A DNA stretch of 64,000 bases from Stromatinia cepivora (taxonomy: Eukaryota; Ascomycota; Leotiomycetes; Helotiales; Sclerotiniaceae). Of the stretch, positions 34,903 through 49,479 are shown in pieces (the stretch's first letter is position 1; each line of letters begins with the position of its first letter). Made by a program: the position numbers and the translations under genes. The notes beneath the pieces are model-generated. The model made no database searches and was not told where the DNA came from. It worked only from the letters and a program-made list of their open reading frames with translations. The stretch covers positions 2,169,001 through 2,233,000 of the forward strand of contig RCTD01000004.1 of NCBI GenBank assembly GCA_014898415.1. Direction: 5' to 3'.

Positions 34903-35960
34903 ATATTTTGCTTCTTTTTGCTTCTGGGATTCAAATGTACTCGGGTTTCTTCTTTTAAAGAAATTTTTTCTATTATATCAGAAGAGAATCTGCTTGATGG
35001 CAATAGGTCAGATAGGAAGCTTTTAGGTGCCTGTTGACTTGTCGCTTTTTGCTTGACTTGATGTGAAAGGTGTGGGGCTGGAGATTCTCATCTAGGTAAT
35101 CACTGACTTTTTGTCATGAACGAGTGGGTCATATAGTGATAGGTCGGGTTGATTAGTAAATTCAATATTTATCTTTGCTCGGTCGGGAATTTAGATATGG
35201 GGTGATTTATCTTTATCTTTGCAGATATATCAAATACCTATGAAGAGAAGCGGTTTGAGCAAAACAACCAGGTATCATTTTCTTCTTAGTCAATCATGCA
35301 AATCGCTATGGGCCAAGTTATTAGGAAGAGTGAACACAATTTTTGAATTTCTTATTACATGAAAAATAGTAGAGAGATGATTTATCTGACCTATTGATTC
35401 ATTACCTTTCCTCATCTAAATATTAGAATGAGGACTCATGCCTCTGCCAACTATTCCTGACTTCATATCATTCTTAATTGGGACTTTGAGAGAGATATTA
35501 TTGAATAGCGAATTCGCTTTTCGTCTTTGCTCAACAAAATAGACCTGTCTATGAGTTGGTCTCTGTTTATCATGACATTCGTATCACACATAAGGAAGGG
35601 CAATATTTGACAGTTTGAACTAAACAGCTTACTAATGTTTTCTTCACTAGATAGTCATACTTATGATTAAATCAACTACTCTACTTTTGGGCCATTTTTC
35701 ACGCCAAAAATCATGAAAATCTGTATTTTTAGTTTTCTTATTTATAGAAATAATTTTTTTGATACTTCGAATATAAATTTAATTATATATAAATTAATTA
35801 ATTTTGATAATTTCAGATGGTTGCGATTTCTTTTATTGGGATATTTAAAATCGAATTTCCGAATTTGGAATTGATATATAAATCATATACAAATTATCAA
35901 AACGATTAAATTTTTGAATAACCTTTCAATAGAAATTATTAAAAATAAATTATTAATTTT

Positions 35961-37535
35961 TGTGACGCACAAAAGCCGTAGTAGAGCTGAATAAACAGGG
36001 TCAATTATATTCCTTAAAATCTACAATTAAAGGATTATAGCTCATAAGAAGCGACTAGATATATATACACAAATACCCATTCGTGAACTGCAGGATTATA
36101 CGCCTACATTATTAGAGTCATCATTTTATTATACTAAATCATATAAATCGTAATATATATATATAAACAATCAATTTATCAATTGATATAAAAGATAAAA
36201 AATATTATATAATTAATCTTCTATAATTCACAATTTATAATACTATCCCTCCTTTTGGAAAAGCTTGTTTTCGAATGTTTTACTCCTTTATTCCATTGCT
36301 ATTTTATTGGAAATCAGGTTTTGTGAAGATTTATAAGTCCTAAATCAATTAAATTGATCATTTTGATTGATTTAATCAATTTATTAGAAATTAATCAAAT
36401 TGACTAAATTAATCAAAATGACGAATGAATTGATCAAAATGATTAAATCGTTTATCAATTGAATAAATTAATATCAATTCATATTTGTGACGCACAAGAG
36501 CCGTAGTAGAGCTGAATAAACAGGGTCAATTATGTTCCTTAGAATCTACAATTAAAGGATTATAGTTCATAAGAAGCGACTAGATATATATACACAAATA
36601 CCCATTCGTGAACTGCAGGACTATACGTCTACATTATTAGAGTCATCATTTTACTATACTAAATCATATAAATCGTAATATATATATATAAACAATCAAT
36701 TCATCAATTGATATAAAAGATAAAAGATATTATATAATTAATCTTCTATAATTCACAATTTATAATACTATCCCTCCCTTTGGAAAAGCTTGTTTTCGAA
36801 TATTTTACTCCTTTATTCCATTGCTATTTTATTGGAAATCAGGTTTTGTGAAGATTTATAAGTCCTAAATCAATTAAATTGATCATTTTGATTGATTTAA
36901 TCAATTTATTAGAAATTAATCAAATTGACTAAATTGATCAAAATGACAAATGAATTGATCAAAATGATTAAATCGTTTATCAATTGAGTAAATTAATATC
37001 AATTCGTATTTGTGACGTACAAGAGCCGTAGTAGAACTGAATAAACAGGGTCAATTATGTTCCTTAGAATCTACAATTGAAGAATTATGGTTCATAAAGA
37101 GCGATTAGATATATATACACAAATATTTATTTGTAGACTGCGGAATTATACATATGCATTATTAGGGTTACCATTTTATTATATTAAATCATATGATTTG
37201 TAATATATATATACAGATGATCAGTTTATAAATTGATATAGGAGATAAAAGATATCATATAATTAATCTCTTATAGTTTACAATTCATAATACTATCCCC
37301 CCCTTCGGAAAAGTTCGTTTTCGAACATTTCATTTTTCTGTTTCATTGCTATTTCATCGGAAACCAGGTTTTGTAAAGATTCATAAACTTTAAATCAATT
37401 AGATTGGTCATTTTGATTGATTTGATCAATTTACTGGAAATTGATCAAATTGATCAAATTAATCGATCAAATTGATCAAAATGACAAATGAATTAACCAA
37501 ATCGATTAAATCGTTCATCAATTGATTAAATTAAT
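35961..37535 (+). repeat. Triple tandem array of LTR plus leader, 525 bp period
   Basis: Three head-to-tail units begin at 35961, 36486 and 37011, exactly 525 bp apart. Each consists of a 282 bp LTR (TGTGACG... to ...TTTATAATA or its variant) and 243 bp of leader running into the first codons of gag ('MTNEL' near the end of the unit). Units 1 and 2 differ by about 15 transitions only. Unit 3 is clearly more diverged and in places keeps bases shared with the 3' LTR. Because the target duplication lies outside unit 1, the whole array belongs to one insertion. Confidence 0.92.
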
Positions 37536-40506
37536 ATTGATTTATATTCTTCTTGATTTAGAGAATCTTTAAAAGGAAAAAGTTTTAATAAAAAAGGGAA
37601 AGAGATTGAATTATAATATAATGATGATAAATGATTAATATAATCAATTCCGAAATCGACCAAATTAATCGATTAAATTGATCAAATTAATCAAATTGAA
37701 CGAAATCGATAAAGATGATGTTATATTTCGTTCTTATTATATTCAAGCTTCCCTTTATATAATTTTTGAAATAATCATAAACATAAGTTTTTTGAAATAT
37801 ATTACCTTCGTATTGTCTTAGTGATGGCAGTTTGTCTATTATATAGAACTCGGGCTATATATATATACAATCAAATTCCCTCGAATTTATATAAATTTTT
37901 GATTCTTTCACAATTATATATATATATATCATTATAAAATTATAACATCTAATCTGCTGAATTGAAGAATACTTTTCTTTCCCTTGATTTTATAAATGAA
38001 TCGTCATCTATATAATTATAATTATCCTTTTCATTTTTATAAAATTTTATCTAATCAATTAATCGATTGAAAAAACTAGGCAACATTAGATTGATCAAAT
38101 GAAAATCGCATAAAAGATACAATGATATTTTAAGATCGGAAATAGAATACCAAATAAGATCGGTATTGTTATTAAACTACAAAACTCTGTATAGTAGGGT
38201 TTTTCGTATTTTCTTTATTGTTAAAACCCTCTCCACTTCCTATTCCGAATCACCAATTATATTAATAAACAAAGATGATTCGAATATCTGATTAAGAAAA
38301 GGATCGTTATATACCTTATATAATCGATTTAAAGGGAAAACAAAATGAATTTTCATTATAATCGAGAGTTCGAGCTTGAAAAAACTCCTAAATCGATTAA
38401 TGATCTTGAATCTTCCTTGAATTGAAAAATCCAGTTTCTTGGATAATCTCTAAATAAAGTAATTCTTCATATTGAACTATATATAATCTTTGATATCGAA
38501 ATCGATTTTACACTAATAAGTATTTGTGGATTTCGATATTTTGGCTTAGGTATACAATAGATTTTTTTTTGTTTGTATAAAAGCTAATCTATTATATTCT
38601 ATATATATATAGATATTATATATATTTATATTGTTTATTAGTTTATTAATATTTTTTTTTTATTCTTATATATATTTCAATGTATATCTATATAAAGTTT
38701 TGTAAAGTATAAATCCTTCTAAAAAATCATATAGGAGAATAAATTGTGTATAATTTATTATAGATAAGAATTCTGATTAATTATTTTAATAATAACTAAC
38801 AAATAATCTTAATTACTATTAAAAATATTAATTATAAATCTTAATTTGATTATCAATCTGAGGATAATAAATAATAGATAGTTTGAAATCGATTCTTAAG
38901 ATTTGATTGAATTCCTTTCAAAACTGTGATATAAATTGAAGGTTATAATCTTATACTATAATATTAAAAAGATCATAATATCGATATATATAATAAAGAT
39001 ATAATTATATTTAAATTCAAATATCGATTGATTGATAACAAAATATAAAAATAATTTGTTTTGTTAATCGATCAATAATGATTAAAACATTATTATATTC
39101 ATATTTATTCTTATTAAAATTATAATAATCTATAACGATATATTGTTATATTCGATTAAAAATCAGAAATAGATATAATAAATTGAGGATATGATTATAT
39201 AAAACAGAATTATATTTGCAAATATAATAATTGTATATATATCTAACTACAATATTATATATTCTAAATCAATAATATTGTTGAAATAATAAAAGATAGA
39301 TTTTGCTTATACTAAAATAAACAATAAAAACGGAATTATAAACTTTGCGAATCAAATAAATTCGAAGATTGTTGATATCGAATATTACCAACTAATCATT
39401 ATAAAATAAAAGATTATTTTAGAATAATATATATTTATAATTTTGAATAGTTTATATTTTAAGTGTTAATAAATTATTTATAATTTTATTTGCTTTGATA
39501 ATATAATTAATTAGATTGAATCGAAAAACGATTTCATTTAAATCGATATTAATAATCGTTATTTTGTTTAAATAATACTTTTATAAAATTTCTTTTATGA
39601 TTTTAATATCAATTTGATTATCTTTAATAAATTATTAAAAACGATTTTTTTTAATATAATTCTAAAAATCCAATTCGTTGATTTAACGAATTAAAATATC
39701 AATAAAAAGATTATTTTTTCTAAAATGATATATAATAATGAAATTATAATCGATTAATATTTCTATTCAGTAAATTTATCGAATATTAAGAATCTTAATA
39801 ATTATAAAATATTTGAAGATTTTATAATCAATATAAATCTTGATTTTATATAATAAATCAATAAATTCTATTTTTTAATAATTAAAAGATCAAATGATTA
39901 ATAGTATTTCCTTATTATGAACTTTGTAATTCAATTCAATAGTAATTATAATTTTGAAGAAATAAATTACAAATAATCAATCTTTGTTATACTATTGGAA
40001 TAATATATTAATAATTATCCTATCAGAAATATTTATTTCGAATATACAAAAGAATCAATAATCATAATATTACAAAAACAAAACGGAAATAAACTTTTTC
40101 TTCAAAATATTAAATATATTTTGGTATATTTTATTGAATACAAATTTAACATTTGTTTTAATGAATTCATTGAAAGATTTCATTATTATATTATAATCTT
40201 TAATGAATCATTAATAAAAGTTACAAAAATTAAGAAATGATTAAATCTTTTTCATTATTATCAAAAAATCTAATTTTTAATTATTTTAATCTTTGCAGAA
40301 TTCATTTTTATTTCTTTAATAAAAATAATAAAGTCTAAATATTTGATATATATAATATTGAATTTGTATTTCTTAAAATCTGTTTATAAATTAATAGTTT
40401 TTAATTATTCAAGAATTAATTTAATATAAATTTAATACTCTTTTTCGTTTTCAGAATAGATTAAAATATTGTTAAAATATATTATACAAAAGATAGTTAA
40501 ATAATC

Positions 40507-40959
40507 GAATAGAATATCATTTATATAATACTAATAGATTATAGAACTATTTATTAATCCAAATAATATAATTTTGTATTTATATAATCTATATCAAATT
40601 CGAAAAGTAGTATATTTTTCCAAAACAAAATCTGTTTTTATATAATAAAAAACTTAACGAATATCGAATTTGATAAAAATCTTAATATCAGAAAACCAAA
40701 AAAGTGTTTTATTGATCAAAAAGAAAGAATATCGATCTTTATATATTAAGGAATTCAATAATCTAAAATCTATACAAAACTTTAAATTATTATTGGATTT
40801 CTTAATAAATAAAATAAATACAGTATAAAAAAATTGATTGAATTCAATGAAATCTTTATTGAGATTATCTATAATATATTCTTCAACGATTTTCAATTGT
40901 TTTAGGGATATTTTATAAAGCGGGTTATAATATAAAGTTTTTTCTTTTTTATTTTTCAA
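40507..40959 (-). pseudogene. Nested Ty3/Gypsy reverse transcriptase fragment
   Basis: Minus-strand translation shows the Gypsy reverse-transcriptase order: 'LYKISLKQLKIVEEYIIDNL', 'FIKKSNNNLKFCIDFRLLN', 'KDRYSFFLINKTL', 'IFIKFDIR', then after stops 'LFGLINS' and 'YINDILFDYL'. The catalytic motif that should read YxDD is YFNN, and stops interrupt the frame, so it is dead. It is opposite in direction to the surrounding Copia and lies between that element's gag start and pol, so it is a nested insertion. Its LTRs were not found; borders are roughly 38-41.7 kb. Confidence 0.8.
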
Positions 40960-41857
40960 TATGATTTTATAATTATAAAATTAATTAGAAAATAGAATAT
41001 TTGATTTATATTTAGAAAAAGTTCAATAGTATTATTAATATTTAAATAATGTTTCAGATTTTGAATCGATTTCGGTTAATATTTAATCGAATTTCTTTTG
41101 AACTTTTATATTCTTGAATTCGATTAAAGTAATCAATATTCTTTCTTTTGTATATTGAGAAGATCCGAATTCCATTATTATCAATATCAATCATTTTATA
41201 TATCAAAAATGAAAAATACAATGAATAAATAAATAAATAAATAAAAGTATAATCAAATCGTACCTATAAAAAAAAACCTTCAAGAAATCATCGATTTTTG
41301 CAAATTCAAGTTGAAGTTTTATATAATATATAATTATATTGATAAAAATTTATAAACCAATTATTGCAACGATTTTGCAAATTTCAAAGTTGAGCATTTC
41401 GAATTTGTTAATCTAAAAATCATATTTAGATTATATACTAAATTAAAAACAAATAATTTGTTTATTAAAAAAACAATACAATATATAGAATTGATAATCA
41501 ATAAAACATTAATCGAAACACTCTATATTCTATATACTATAATCAAATAATCAAATTCGAAAAACAATAATAGATCGATATTTCCAATTCCAATCAAAAA
41601 TCATCCTAAATCAAATCAAGGTATTCAATAATAATATATATTTAAATATCATCCCCAAAAACCTAATACTTTTATTCAATCCTTAAAGAAAAGAATAATT
41701 TGTATAAATGAATACAAAACAATTATCTTTAATATAATATAAAGGAATTCAATCATTATAATTGAACAAAAAATCGGGATCTTATATATTCAAAGAACTT
41801 CTATACAATAAATTTCAAGATCCAAAATGAAAATAATATTTAGTATTATTATAATTA

Positions 41858-44800
41858 TTGTATAATAACAATATATCATTTGAAAATGAAAAACTATTTA
41901 ATAAAAAGAAATCTATTAATAATAAAGGATTATTAAATAAATCATTTAATAATAGGAAACCCTTAAATAATAATAAACACTTCGGATATAATTATAAGAT
42001 AGATAATATAAATCAAAATAATGTTTATATATACCTTTACAAAAATAATAAAGAAGAAAGAGATTTATCTAATAATAAAGAAAACAATGGTTTAAAGAAT
42101 TATAAGAATAAATTATCCGATTATATATAAAGTGGTAATATCAATTATAATTTCGAAAACCTTGAGAAATTCTATAATAATGCTAATAAATATATTAGTT
42201 AAAATAATAACTTCGATTACAAATATACTATCTTCTTCAATTATTACAAAAGAATCGATATTTACCCAAATCTTTATACAAAAATGTTTTTTATAATATT
42301 AAAGGAAAAGGTTTTTTATATTTTATTATTCGAATCTTAATTATATTCTTAATATAATAGAGGGTATTTATAAAATAATGAAAATATTTTTCGAAAGAGA
42401 AAGATATTAATATGGATTTATAAAGAAATAGGATTATATAATACTTAAAGTAATTATTATATAGAACCCTGGAAAATCAATAATAAAATACTTGAATATT
42501 ATGATTATCAAATTTCGGTATCTTCAAAAAGGTTTATTAAAAGAATTTCAAATAATTATATATATTTAAAGAAAGCTCCTTAATATATATGATTATATAT
42601 TAATATATAATTAAGTATATTATTGATCTTTAAAATCTGTAATCGAATTTATTAAAGATCTATAAGATTTTATTTTTATATATAAGAAATTATATCCAAA
42701 TGAAAACAAAATATTTATATAGATCGAATATATAATTAGAAGAATTTTAAGTACAATTATGAATATAAATTTAATCAATGATTTTTTATTCAATTAAAAG
42801 AATTAAAAGATATTTTGTTTATAAGAAAGAAGATTATTGATTAAATAAATATATAAAAGTTGAATAAATTGAATCAAAATATAGATATAGGGAATTATTC
42901 AAAGGTAATAATAAGGATTTCGGATTATATTTCGAATAATATATAATTGAATATAAAAGAATTTTATTAGATATTAATATTGATAAAGAATTTGTAATAT
43001 ATATTCAAAATGATTCAAAGAAGAATATAAAGAATAATGATTCAGAATATATTTGGATTTTATTTTATAGATCGATTAATGGAAAGGAAATTGTAATAAA
43101 TTTATTTAATAAAATAATAATATATATTTTGATTGGTTTTGTTAATAAATCAATCAATAAAATTGAAGGATACAAAGCTTTCTTTTTGAAATATGATAAC
43201 AAAGAGTTTCAGAGTATTATTATTAATACAAAAATATTTTAATAATCTATAATAGGATTCAAATAATATTAAATATATCAAAAAGATATCAAAAATACCA
43301 AACTGAATATAAATAGAATAGGAATTGCAAAAATGATATTCAGAATCGGAAAAGCTGAATTAATTGAATTGATTCAATTGAATTTATTTCCAGAATTTAT
43401 TGAATTCTATATTATAGAATCAGAAATATTATTCCTATTATTATTATAAGATATAAATCGATTCGGGGTATATTATAATAATATTATTGATATATTTGTA
43501 TTATCAATTATAAAGTATCTTTATATTTATAAATTCAAATATATAATATTATTCTGGAATATAAAGATCTAATAATTCATATAAATATTCATCGATATAA
43601 ACAATTGTTATTTAATCGAATCAAAAATATAAAGATTGTATTATCATTTCGATTATTCATTTATAAATAAATTCTATCGAATTCTTCGATATACAGATTA
43701 TATAAATATTGTTCAAAAAGATTTCGAAAGATTTACGAAATTTTGCGAATATTATCAAAAATATAGAAAATCCTTAAGCAAATTTAAATTCAGTTTTTAT
43801 AATAATATCGAATTTAATTATTCGATTATAATTGATATTATATATATCAATAACAAATCAATATTATATATTATCAATAAAGAAATCAGATTTCAAATAA
43901 TACAATGATTCGATAATATCAATACAAAGTATATATAAAATAAATTGAGAATATATTAAATAAATATATATCTAAACTTATCAAATTATATCATCTATAA
44001 TATCAGGAAAAACTTTGTAAATAAAGAATTCAAACAATATATTGAAATAATGATAATCATTATGAAAAACATACTTATTGAAATATATTAATTAATTGGA
44101 ATGATCGAATACTACCATTAAATCATTCGATATATATATAATATTATTAAGAAAGAATTCAAAGATATTAGAATAACAAAAGAATCAGTATTATAAATAA
44201 TAATAAAAGTAATCAATGATATTATTAATCTTAATAGAATTATACCTACCTTTTTAGTATTTGGAGTATATTTGTGAATAAACGAATTCGATTTATTGAT
44301 ATCTAATATTTAATAATGATTTAATACAATTAAAAAAATGAATAGCAAAATCAAAAAGTTTTGAATTGAAAGATAAATAATAAATATATTGAATTAATAT
44401 AATGATTCAAATATAATTCCAATTTATGAGTTATTAATCAATTCAAAGGTATGAATATAAAGAGAAACAAACAATTAAATTATCGGATGAATAAAATTAT
44501 TTATATTATTATGAATTAAAAGCGAAATTTGTATAATTCAATTATCAAATAGATCTATAATCTTTCGATTTACAATAATGAAATCTTATATAATCGAAAT
44601 AATGATATTAGTAGAATTCATTATATAAATAGAATTTATTACAATAGAACAAATCCTTTAGGAAATATTCTTGAAGGATTTCGAAATCGTTTTTCAGGAA
44701 AAATTTAAGATTATCTTAAAAAATACAGTAAAAGTAAATCCTGATATCCTTCAAATAATCATTCTATTAATGAGAACGTTATATAGTATAATAAACGCGA

Positions 44801-46340
44801 TATCGATCGAAATTATAACAATATATTTCATTGAAAATATAATGAAAGTATTAAACATGATTATCTATTTTTAAAACAATAAAAAAGAAAATATTATCGA
44901 TATCTTCAACGAAAATCTATTGGTATTCGATATATTTTAAAATTTATCGATCTATAAAGAATCAAAAAAAGAGATTAATAATTTGATAAAAAATAATATA
45001 TTCGAAATCATATAATAAACAAATATACCAGAAAGTATATGAATATTCAAATCAAGATTCATCGATAAAATCAAAAACGAAAACATTAAGAAAACATTTC
45101 CAAAATCAAAATTTATAATCCAGATATAGAATAATACAAAAAAGAAAACAATATTAATATAATTATTTATGATTTAATAAACAAATCAATATTTGATATT
45201 AAATATTATAATCATTTTGTAATCAATTATATGAACAATTTTGTATATCAGGGATATTACTCAAATCTATATATAAGCAATATCCAATTTGGTATAATTA
45301 TTTTATATTCAATTATTTAAAGAAATGTAATTCCTGAAGGGAATATTATTATGAATGATCAAATTATTATATAATATATTAAAGACTGGAAATCATTGAT
45401 TCGGCATTTACTATAATCATTACTTTACTGTATTCCAAATAATCCAATCAATCTATAATCCCTATTTAATATATACCAAACAGGAAACGAAGTATTTGGA
45501 TTAATAGGATTTCAAATAGATAATACAATTATTATAATTAATAGAGTATTCGTAAATAAAGAACAAAAAGAATTCGAAAATGTAGAGTTTCTTATAAAGA
45601 ATCGAGAAATCTTATTATCTAAAAACCCTTTCAAATTTAATAAAACTATTATTACCCAAATAAATAACAACTTTATTTATATTAATCAGGAAAAGCAATA
45701 TATAAATCTATAATTCATCAAAATATAATTAATCGATATTTATAATATAAAAAGTAAAGTTCGAAAAAGTATAATTTCAAAGGATCAATATATTATTTAA
45801 TATACAAAAAGAATTTATATTTTAATAATATATCAATCAGAAATATCATTTGCTTTTTCTTTTATTATCCAGATTATCAATTTCAAGAAGGAAGATATAA
45901 AATTAATAAATAAAACAATTCAATAGTAAATGAACAATTTAATTAAAGGATTGAAATTTGTATTATTCGATCTTGATTTATTGAAATTAGTAATATTTAT
46001 AGATATATTATTCATTAATAATCGAAATCTGTTTTTGCAAATCGGATATGTTATTATATTAATGAATAAAAACAATAAAGCGAATTTAATTTATTAATTA
46101 TCTATCAAATATAAAAGAATCATTAAAAGTATATTAGTATTAGAATTTTACAATATAACCTTAGGATTTAATGTTAATATAATATTTAAAAGTATTATTG
46201 AAGATATATTATCAAAACAGAAAGTATTATTAATTATATATATAAATTCGAAATCATTTTACAATTATTTTATAAAACTAGATTCAACTCGAAAAAAAAG
46301 ATTGATAATCGATCTAATAGTTTTATAATAATCGTATAAA
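41858..46340 (+). pseudogene. Copia gag-pol remnant
   Basis: 41858-42130 is a Asn/Lys-rich open stretch, likely gag. 43636-43908 holds the integrase zinc-binding and early catalytic part ('FTKFCEYYQKYRKSLSKFKF', 'FNYSIIIDIIYIN'), continuing with stops to about 44660 ('DIINLNRIIPTFLVFGVYL'). Reverse transcriptase follows from about 45024 ('IRIFKSRFIDKIKNENIKKTF', then 'LYIRDITQIYI'). RNase H lies at about 45990-46330 ('FIDILFINNRNLFLQIGYVI', 'VLLIIYINSKSFYNYFIKL'). The frame is broken many times, mainly by TAA where CAA or CAG is expected. It is non-functional. Confidence 0.82.
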
Positions 46341-47105
46341 CAAAAGGAAATAATAAAAATCAAATAAATTAATAAAGAATCTAATTCTATTAATATAATG
46401 ATGAAAACAAAATTATACCAAATTTTAAAGATTTTGTAAAAAATAATATAATCAAAATCAAAATTATAAAATAAATAAAAAGATCAAAGTATAATAAAAA
46501 GAAAATAATATAAATATAAAAATTAAAAAACAAATACAAAACAAAAACTATTACAAATATATATTCAATTCGTCAAATATATGATTATTTTATATATAAA
46601 TTGATTCGAACAAAAGAACGAAATGAAAACTAAAATTGGAAAGAATATCCATTTACTGAATATATATATTCCTGAAATATACAATACTTCGACTTTAAAA
46701 GAAATTGCCAGTATCGGAATATAAATCATGTATATAATAAAAATAATAAAAATAATAAAAATAATAAAGATAATAAGGATTATATATCCATTAATACTCG
46801 TATTAGTGCCTCGGTATACATCATTATATAATTCTTCATCCTCTATAAATTCTAGTTCTCTAGACAAATCAAAATATATTAATAACCAAAAAGTTCTATA
46901 TATTCGTTAATAAGTTTTACTTCCCCGTATACAGTTATCCCGACAATTTCTAAAAAGGTTTATATCTTCATCAACTAGATCAGAATAAATCTTCTTTCTC
47001 TGAATATAATGTTTATAAAAATTCATCTAAAAAGATATTATTAAAATAAAGTATTATTTAAAAAGCCACCAGATAATCGGATATTTATAAATAAATTATA
47101 AATAA

Positions 47106-47395
47106 TATAATACACAAAAACTATAATGGAACTAAATAAATAGGATCAATTATATTCTTTAGAATCTATAATTAAAGAATTATAATTTATAAAGAACAAT
47201 TAGATATATATACAAATATTCATTTGTAAACTGTGGGACTATATACCTGCATTATTAGGATCATTATTTTACTATACTAAATCATATGAATCGTAATGCA
47301 TATACATAAATGATCAGCTCATCAAATGATATGAGAGATAAGAGGTATCACATGATTAGCCTCCTGTGGTTCACGATTCGTGACAATTTTTATAC
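47106..47395 (+). repeat. 3' LTR of the Copia element
   Basis: 290 bp aligning along its length with the 5' LTR units; the first bases are mutated (TATAATACAC against TGTGACGCAC, all G-to-A), while the last part (TTCACGATTCGTGACA) is the least mutated of all copies and shows the original terminus. The target duplication follows directly. Confidence 0.88.
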
Positions 47396-49479
47396 AATCT
47401 TTGAATTAGATTAAATAACATAGATTTATTTATTAAAAATTATAAATAGAAAATACTATATAAAATTTCTAACTAAAAAATCACATTCTATAGGAACCGA
47501 AAGAATATAAGATAATACTTAATCCTGAAAGGAGATCCATTATGCCCTTCTACACCGTACTCTAGCCGCGATCCAGGTACATGTTATCAGCTTAATTAGG
47601 AAGGCGGTAACATAAGAATAGAAACATCGATATAATCAGTTCGATTCAATCTAGTTTATAATCAAACAAGTGAAAATAATAATATTATATCGGGATATTG
47701 AATAATAATATAATATTTCACTATAAAAAGATGATTTTATAATATAATAATTAAATTTTATTATTATTATACAAAATTTCATTGATGGATTTAACATTCT
47801 TAATATTTATAAAATTTACCTTTTTTAAAAAAAAATATTATAATAAAGTTTTAGAATTTATAATTCTGAATTAAATAACTAATATATTATTAATTATATA
47901 TTTTTAAATATTCCATTTCTAAATTCAAATATTATACTTTTAATAAAAAAGAATTGAATAATTATTTTTGAAATCTAAGATAAAATATTTTTATTATTTA
48001 AAAATATTTATAGTATATTTTTCAAATATATAAATTTTAAAATTATTTATATAATGATTTTTTGATAATTTATTAAATATAAAAAAAGATTTTATAAGAA
48101 ATTATTATTAATATTTTATTTCTTTTACTTATATTTTTGATTGAATTTTTACTAAAAAATCGTTTTCGGAATAATCAATATATTTATTTAAATATGATTT
48201 CGATTGTTGTTATTGAATAATAAATAACTCTTATTAATCACTTCACAATATAAAGACCTATATATATATATATTATACTTATTCCGAATAATAAGATCAA
48301 TTAAGCTATTTAGATTAATTTAGTCAATTTGGTCAATTTGATCAATTTGATCGATTTAAATTGATCAAATCGACCTATACAACCTAATTATTCGATATAC
48401 GAATACGAATTTGAATTCTACGAATTCATTAGTATATACGAAACCATCGAATTGAGGGATATTCTGTTGGAGGTCACGTATTTCGTAGGTGATTAACCTT
48501 ATGATTGGGAAGTAATGACTTGTAAACTATAATGAAATAAGCAATTATGAAGTTATATCAATAATATAGAGTAGTATTGTGATATTGTATTGTATACAAC
48601 TAATATTAGTGAATAAATTTTTGGATATAAATTCTTAACCTTCAATTCTGAGAATATAACCTTCCTATATACCTTTTCCGAATTCTTTTATATATCAATA
48701 TCTCATTCTTATTTGGTGATTTGAATAAAGATTTATTATTCCAATCAATTTGATTTATACTTTAAAGATTCTTTATTTGAATACCCTTCAATTCGATAAT
48801 TTCATACATATTAATGAATTCATATATCGAATAATTAAATCGTATAGATTGATTTGATTGTTTAAATTGATCAAATTAACCAAATTGATTAAATTGATTG
48901 AATTGACCAAACTGATCTAGATAGTCTAACTGATCATATTATTTGGAATAAATATAATATATATATATATGATTATATATATATATAAGTCTTTATATTA
49001 TAAAATGATTAATGAAAATGTTTATTATTTAATAATAATAATAACAACTCTTTATAATAAATATTCTTGTTTTCTAGATTATATAAAAATAGATCTTTAT
49101 ATTCTTTATATTACTTTAGATTATCATTTATTCGTAATAATTATGAATTATTTCGAATTATTAATAATTTATAATGATTTAATATATTTGTTAATATAAA
49201 CTTAAGTAAAATATATATATAATTTTAGAATAACTGAAATTATATATTAAAATAATGAAATCTGATTGTTTTTGTATATAGCCCAAATTTATAAAAAATA
49301 TTTTGAATTATTTTAATAAATCTTAATAATTTAATTCTTTCTAATAGTTTTATAAAACTATTTATTAATTATTTATTAATTGATATTTATATTAATTTAA
49401 TTAAATCTTTAATTCAATAATATTTAGTATTAATATATTTACTTTTATTATAATATATAAGATTTTCTAATATAAATAT
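47396..49479. other. AT-rich interval with a short complex island and an LTR-like start
   Basis: No coding domain recognised. About 100 bp at 47519-47620 has normal base composition. At 48475 the sequence TGTTGGAGGTCACG resembles the start of the Copia LTRs at 57500 and 58853, but its end could not be located. Low-complexity TTGATCAAATT-like runs occur at 48300-48380 and 48840-48920. Confidence 0.45.

Larger units (their letters stand above)
33601..35300. other. GC-richer island inside the AT-rich block
   Basis: About 1.7 kb of ordinary composition flanked on both sides by AT-rich repeat-like sequence. It contains one candidate small frame (33945-34301) and an inverted repeat (34720-34902). 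No domain recognised; may be remaining single-copy DNA between transposon insertions. Confidence 0.55.
35961..47395 (+). mobile_element. RIP-mutated Ty1/Copia retrotransposon with direct-repeat borders
   Basis: The left LTR starts TGTGACGCAC at 35961 and the right LTR ends TGACA at 47395. ATTTT directly precedes the first (35956-35960) and directly follows the second (47396-47400), giving a 5 bp target duplication. Order on the plus strand: triple LTR-leader array (35961-about 37535), start of gag near 37480, a nested reversed Gypsy fragment (about 38-41.7 kb), then gag tail, integrase, reverse transcriptase and RNase H (41.8-46.4 kb), then the 3' LTR. Stops occur throughout, mostly TAA and TAG, and the sequence is strongly AT-biased, both consistent with RIP. 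The domain order (integrase before reverse transcriptase) marks it as Copia rather than Gypsy. Confidence 0.88.

Noticed and set aside
35961..37535. CRISPR-like or satellite array
   Set aside because: Three long units that are an LTR plus leader; fungal nuclear DNA and no short spacer structure.
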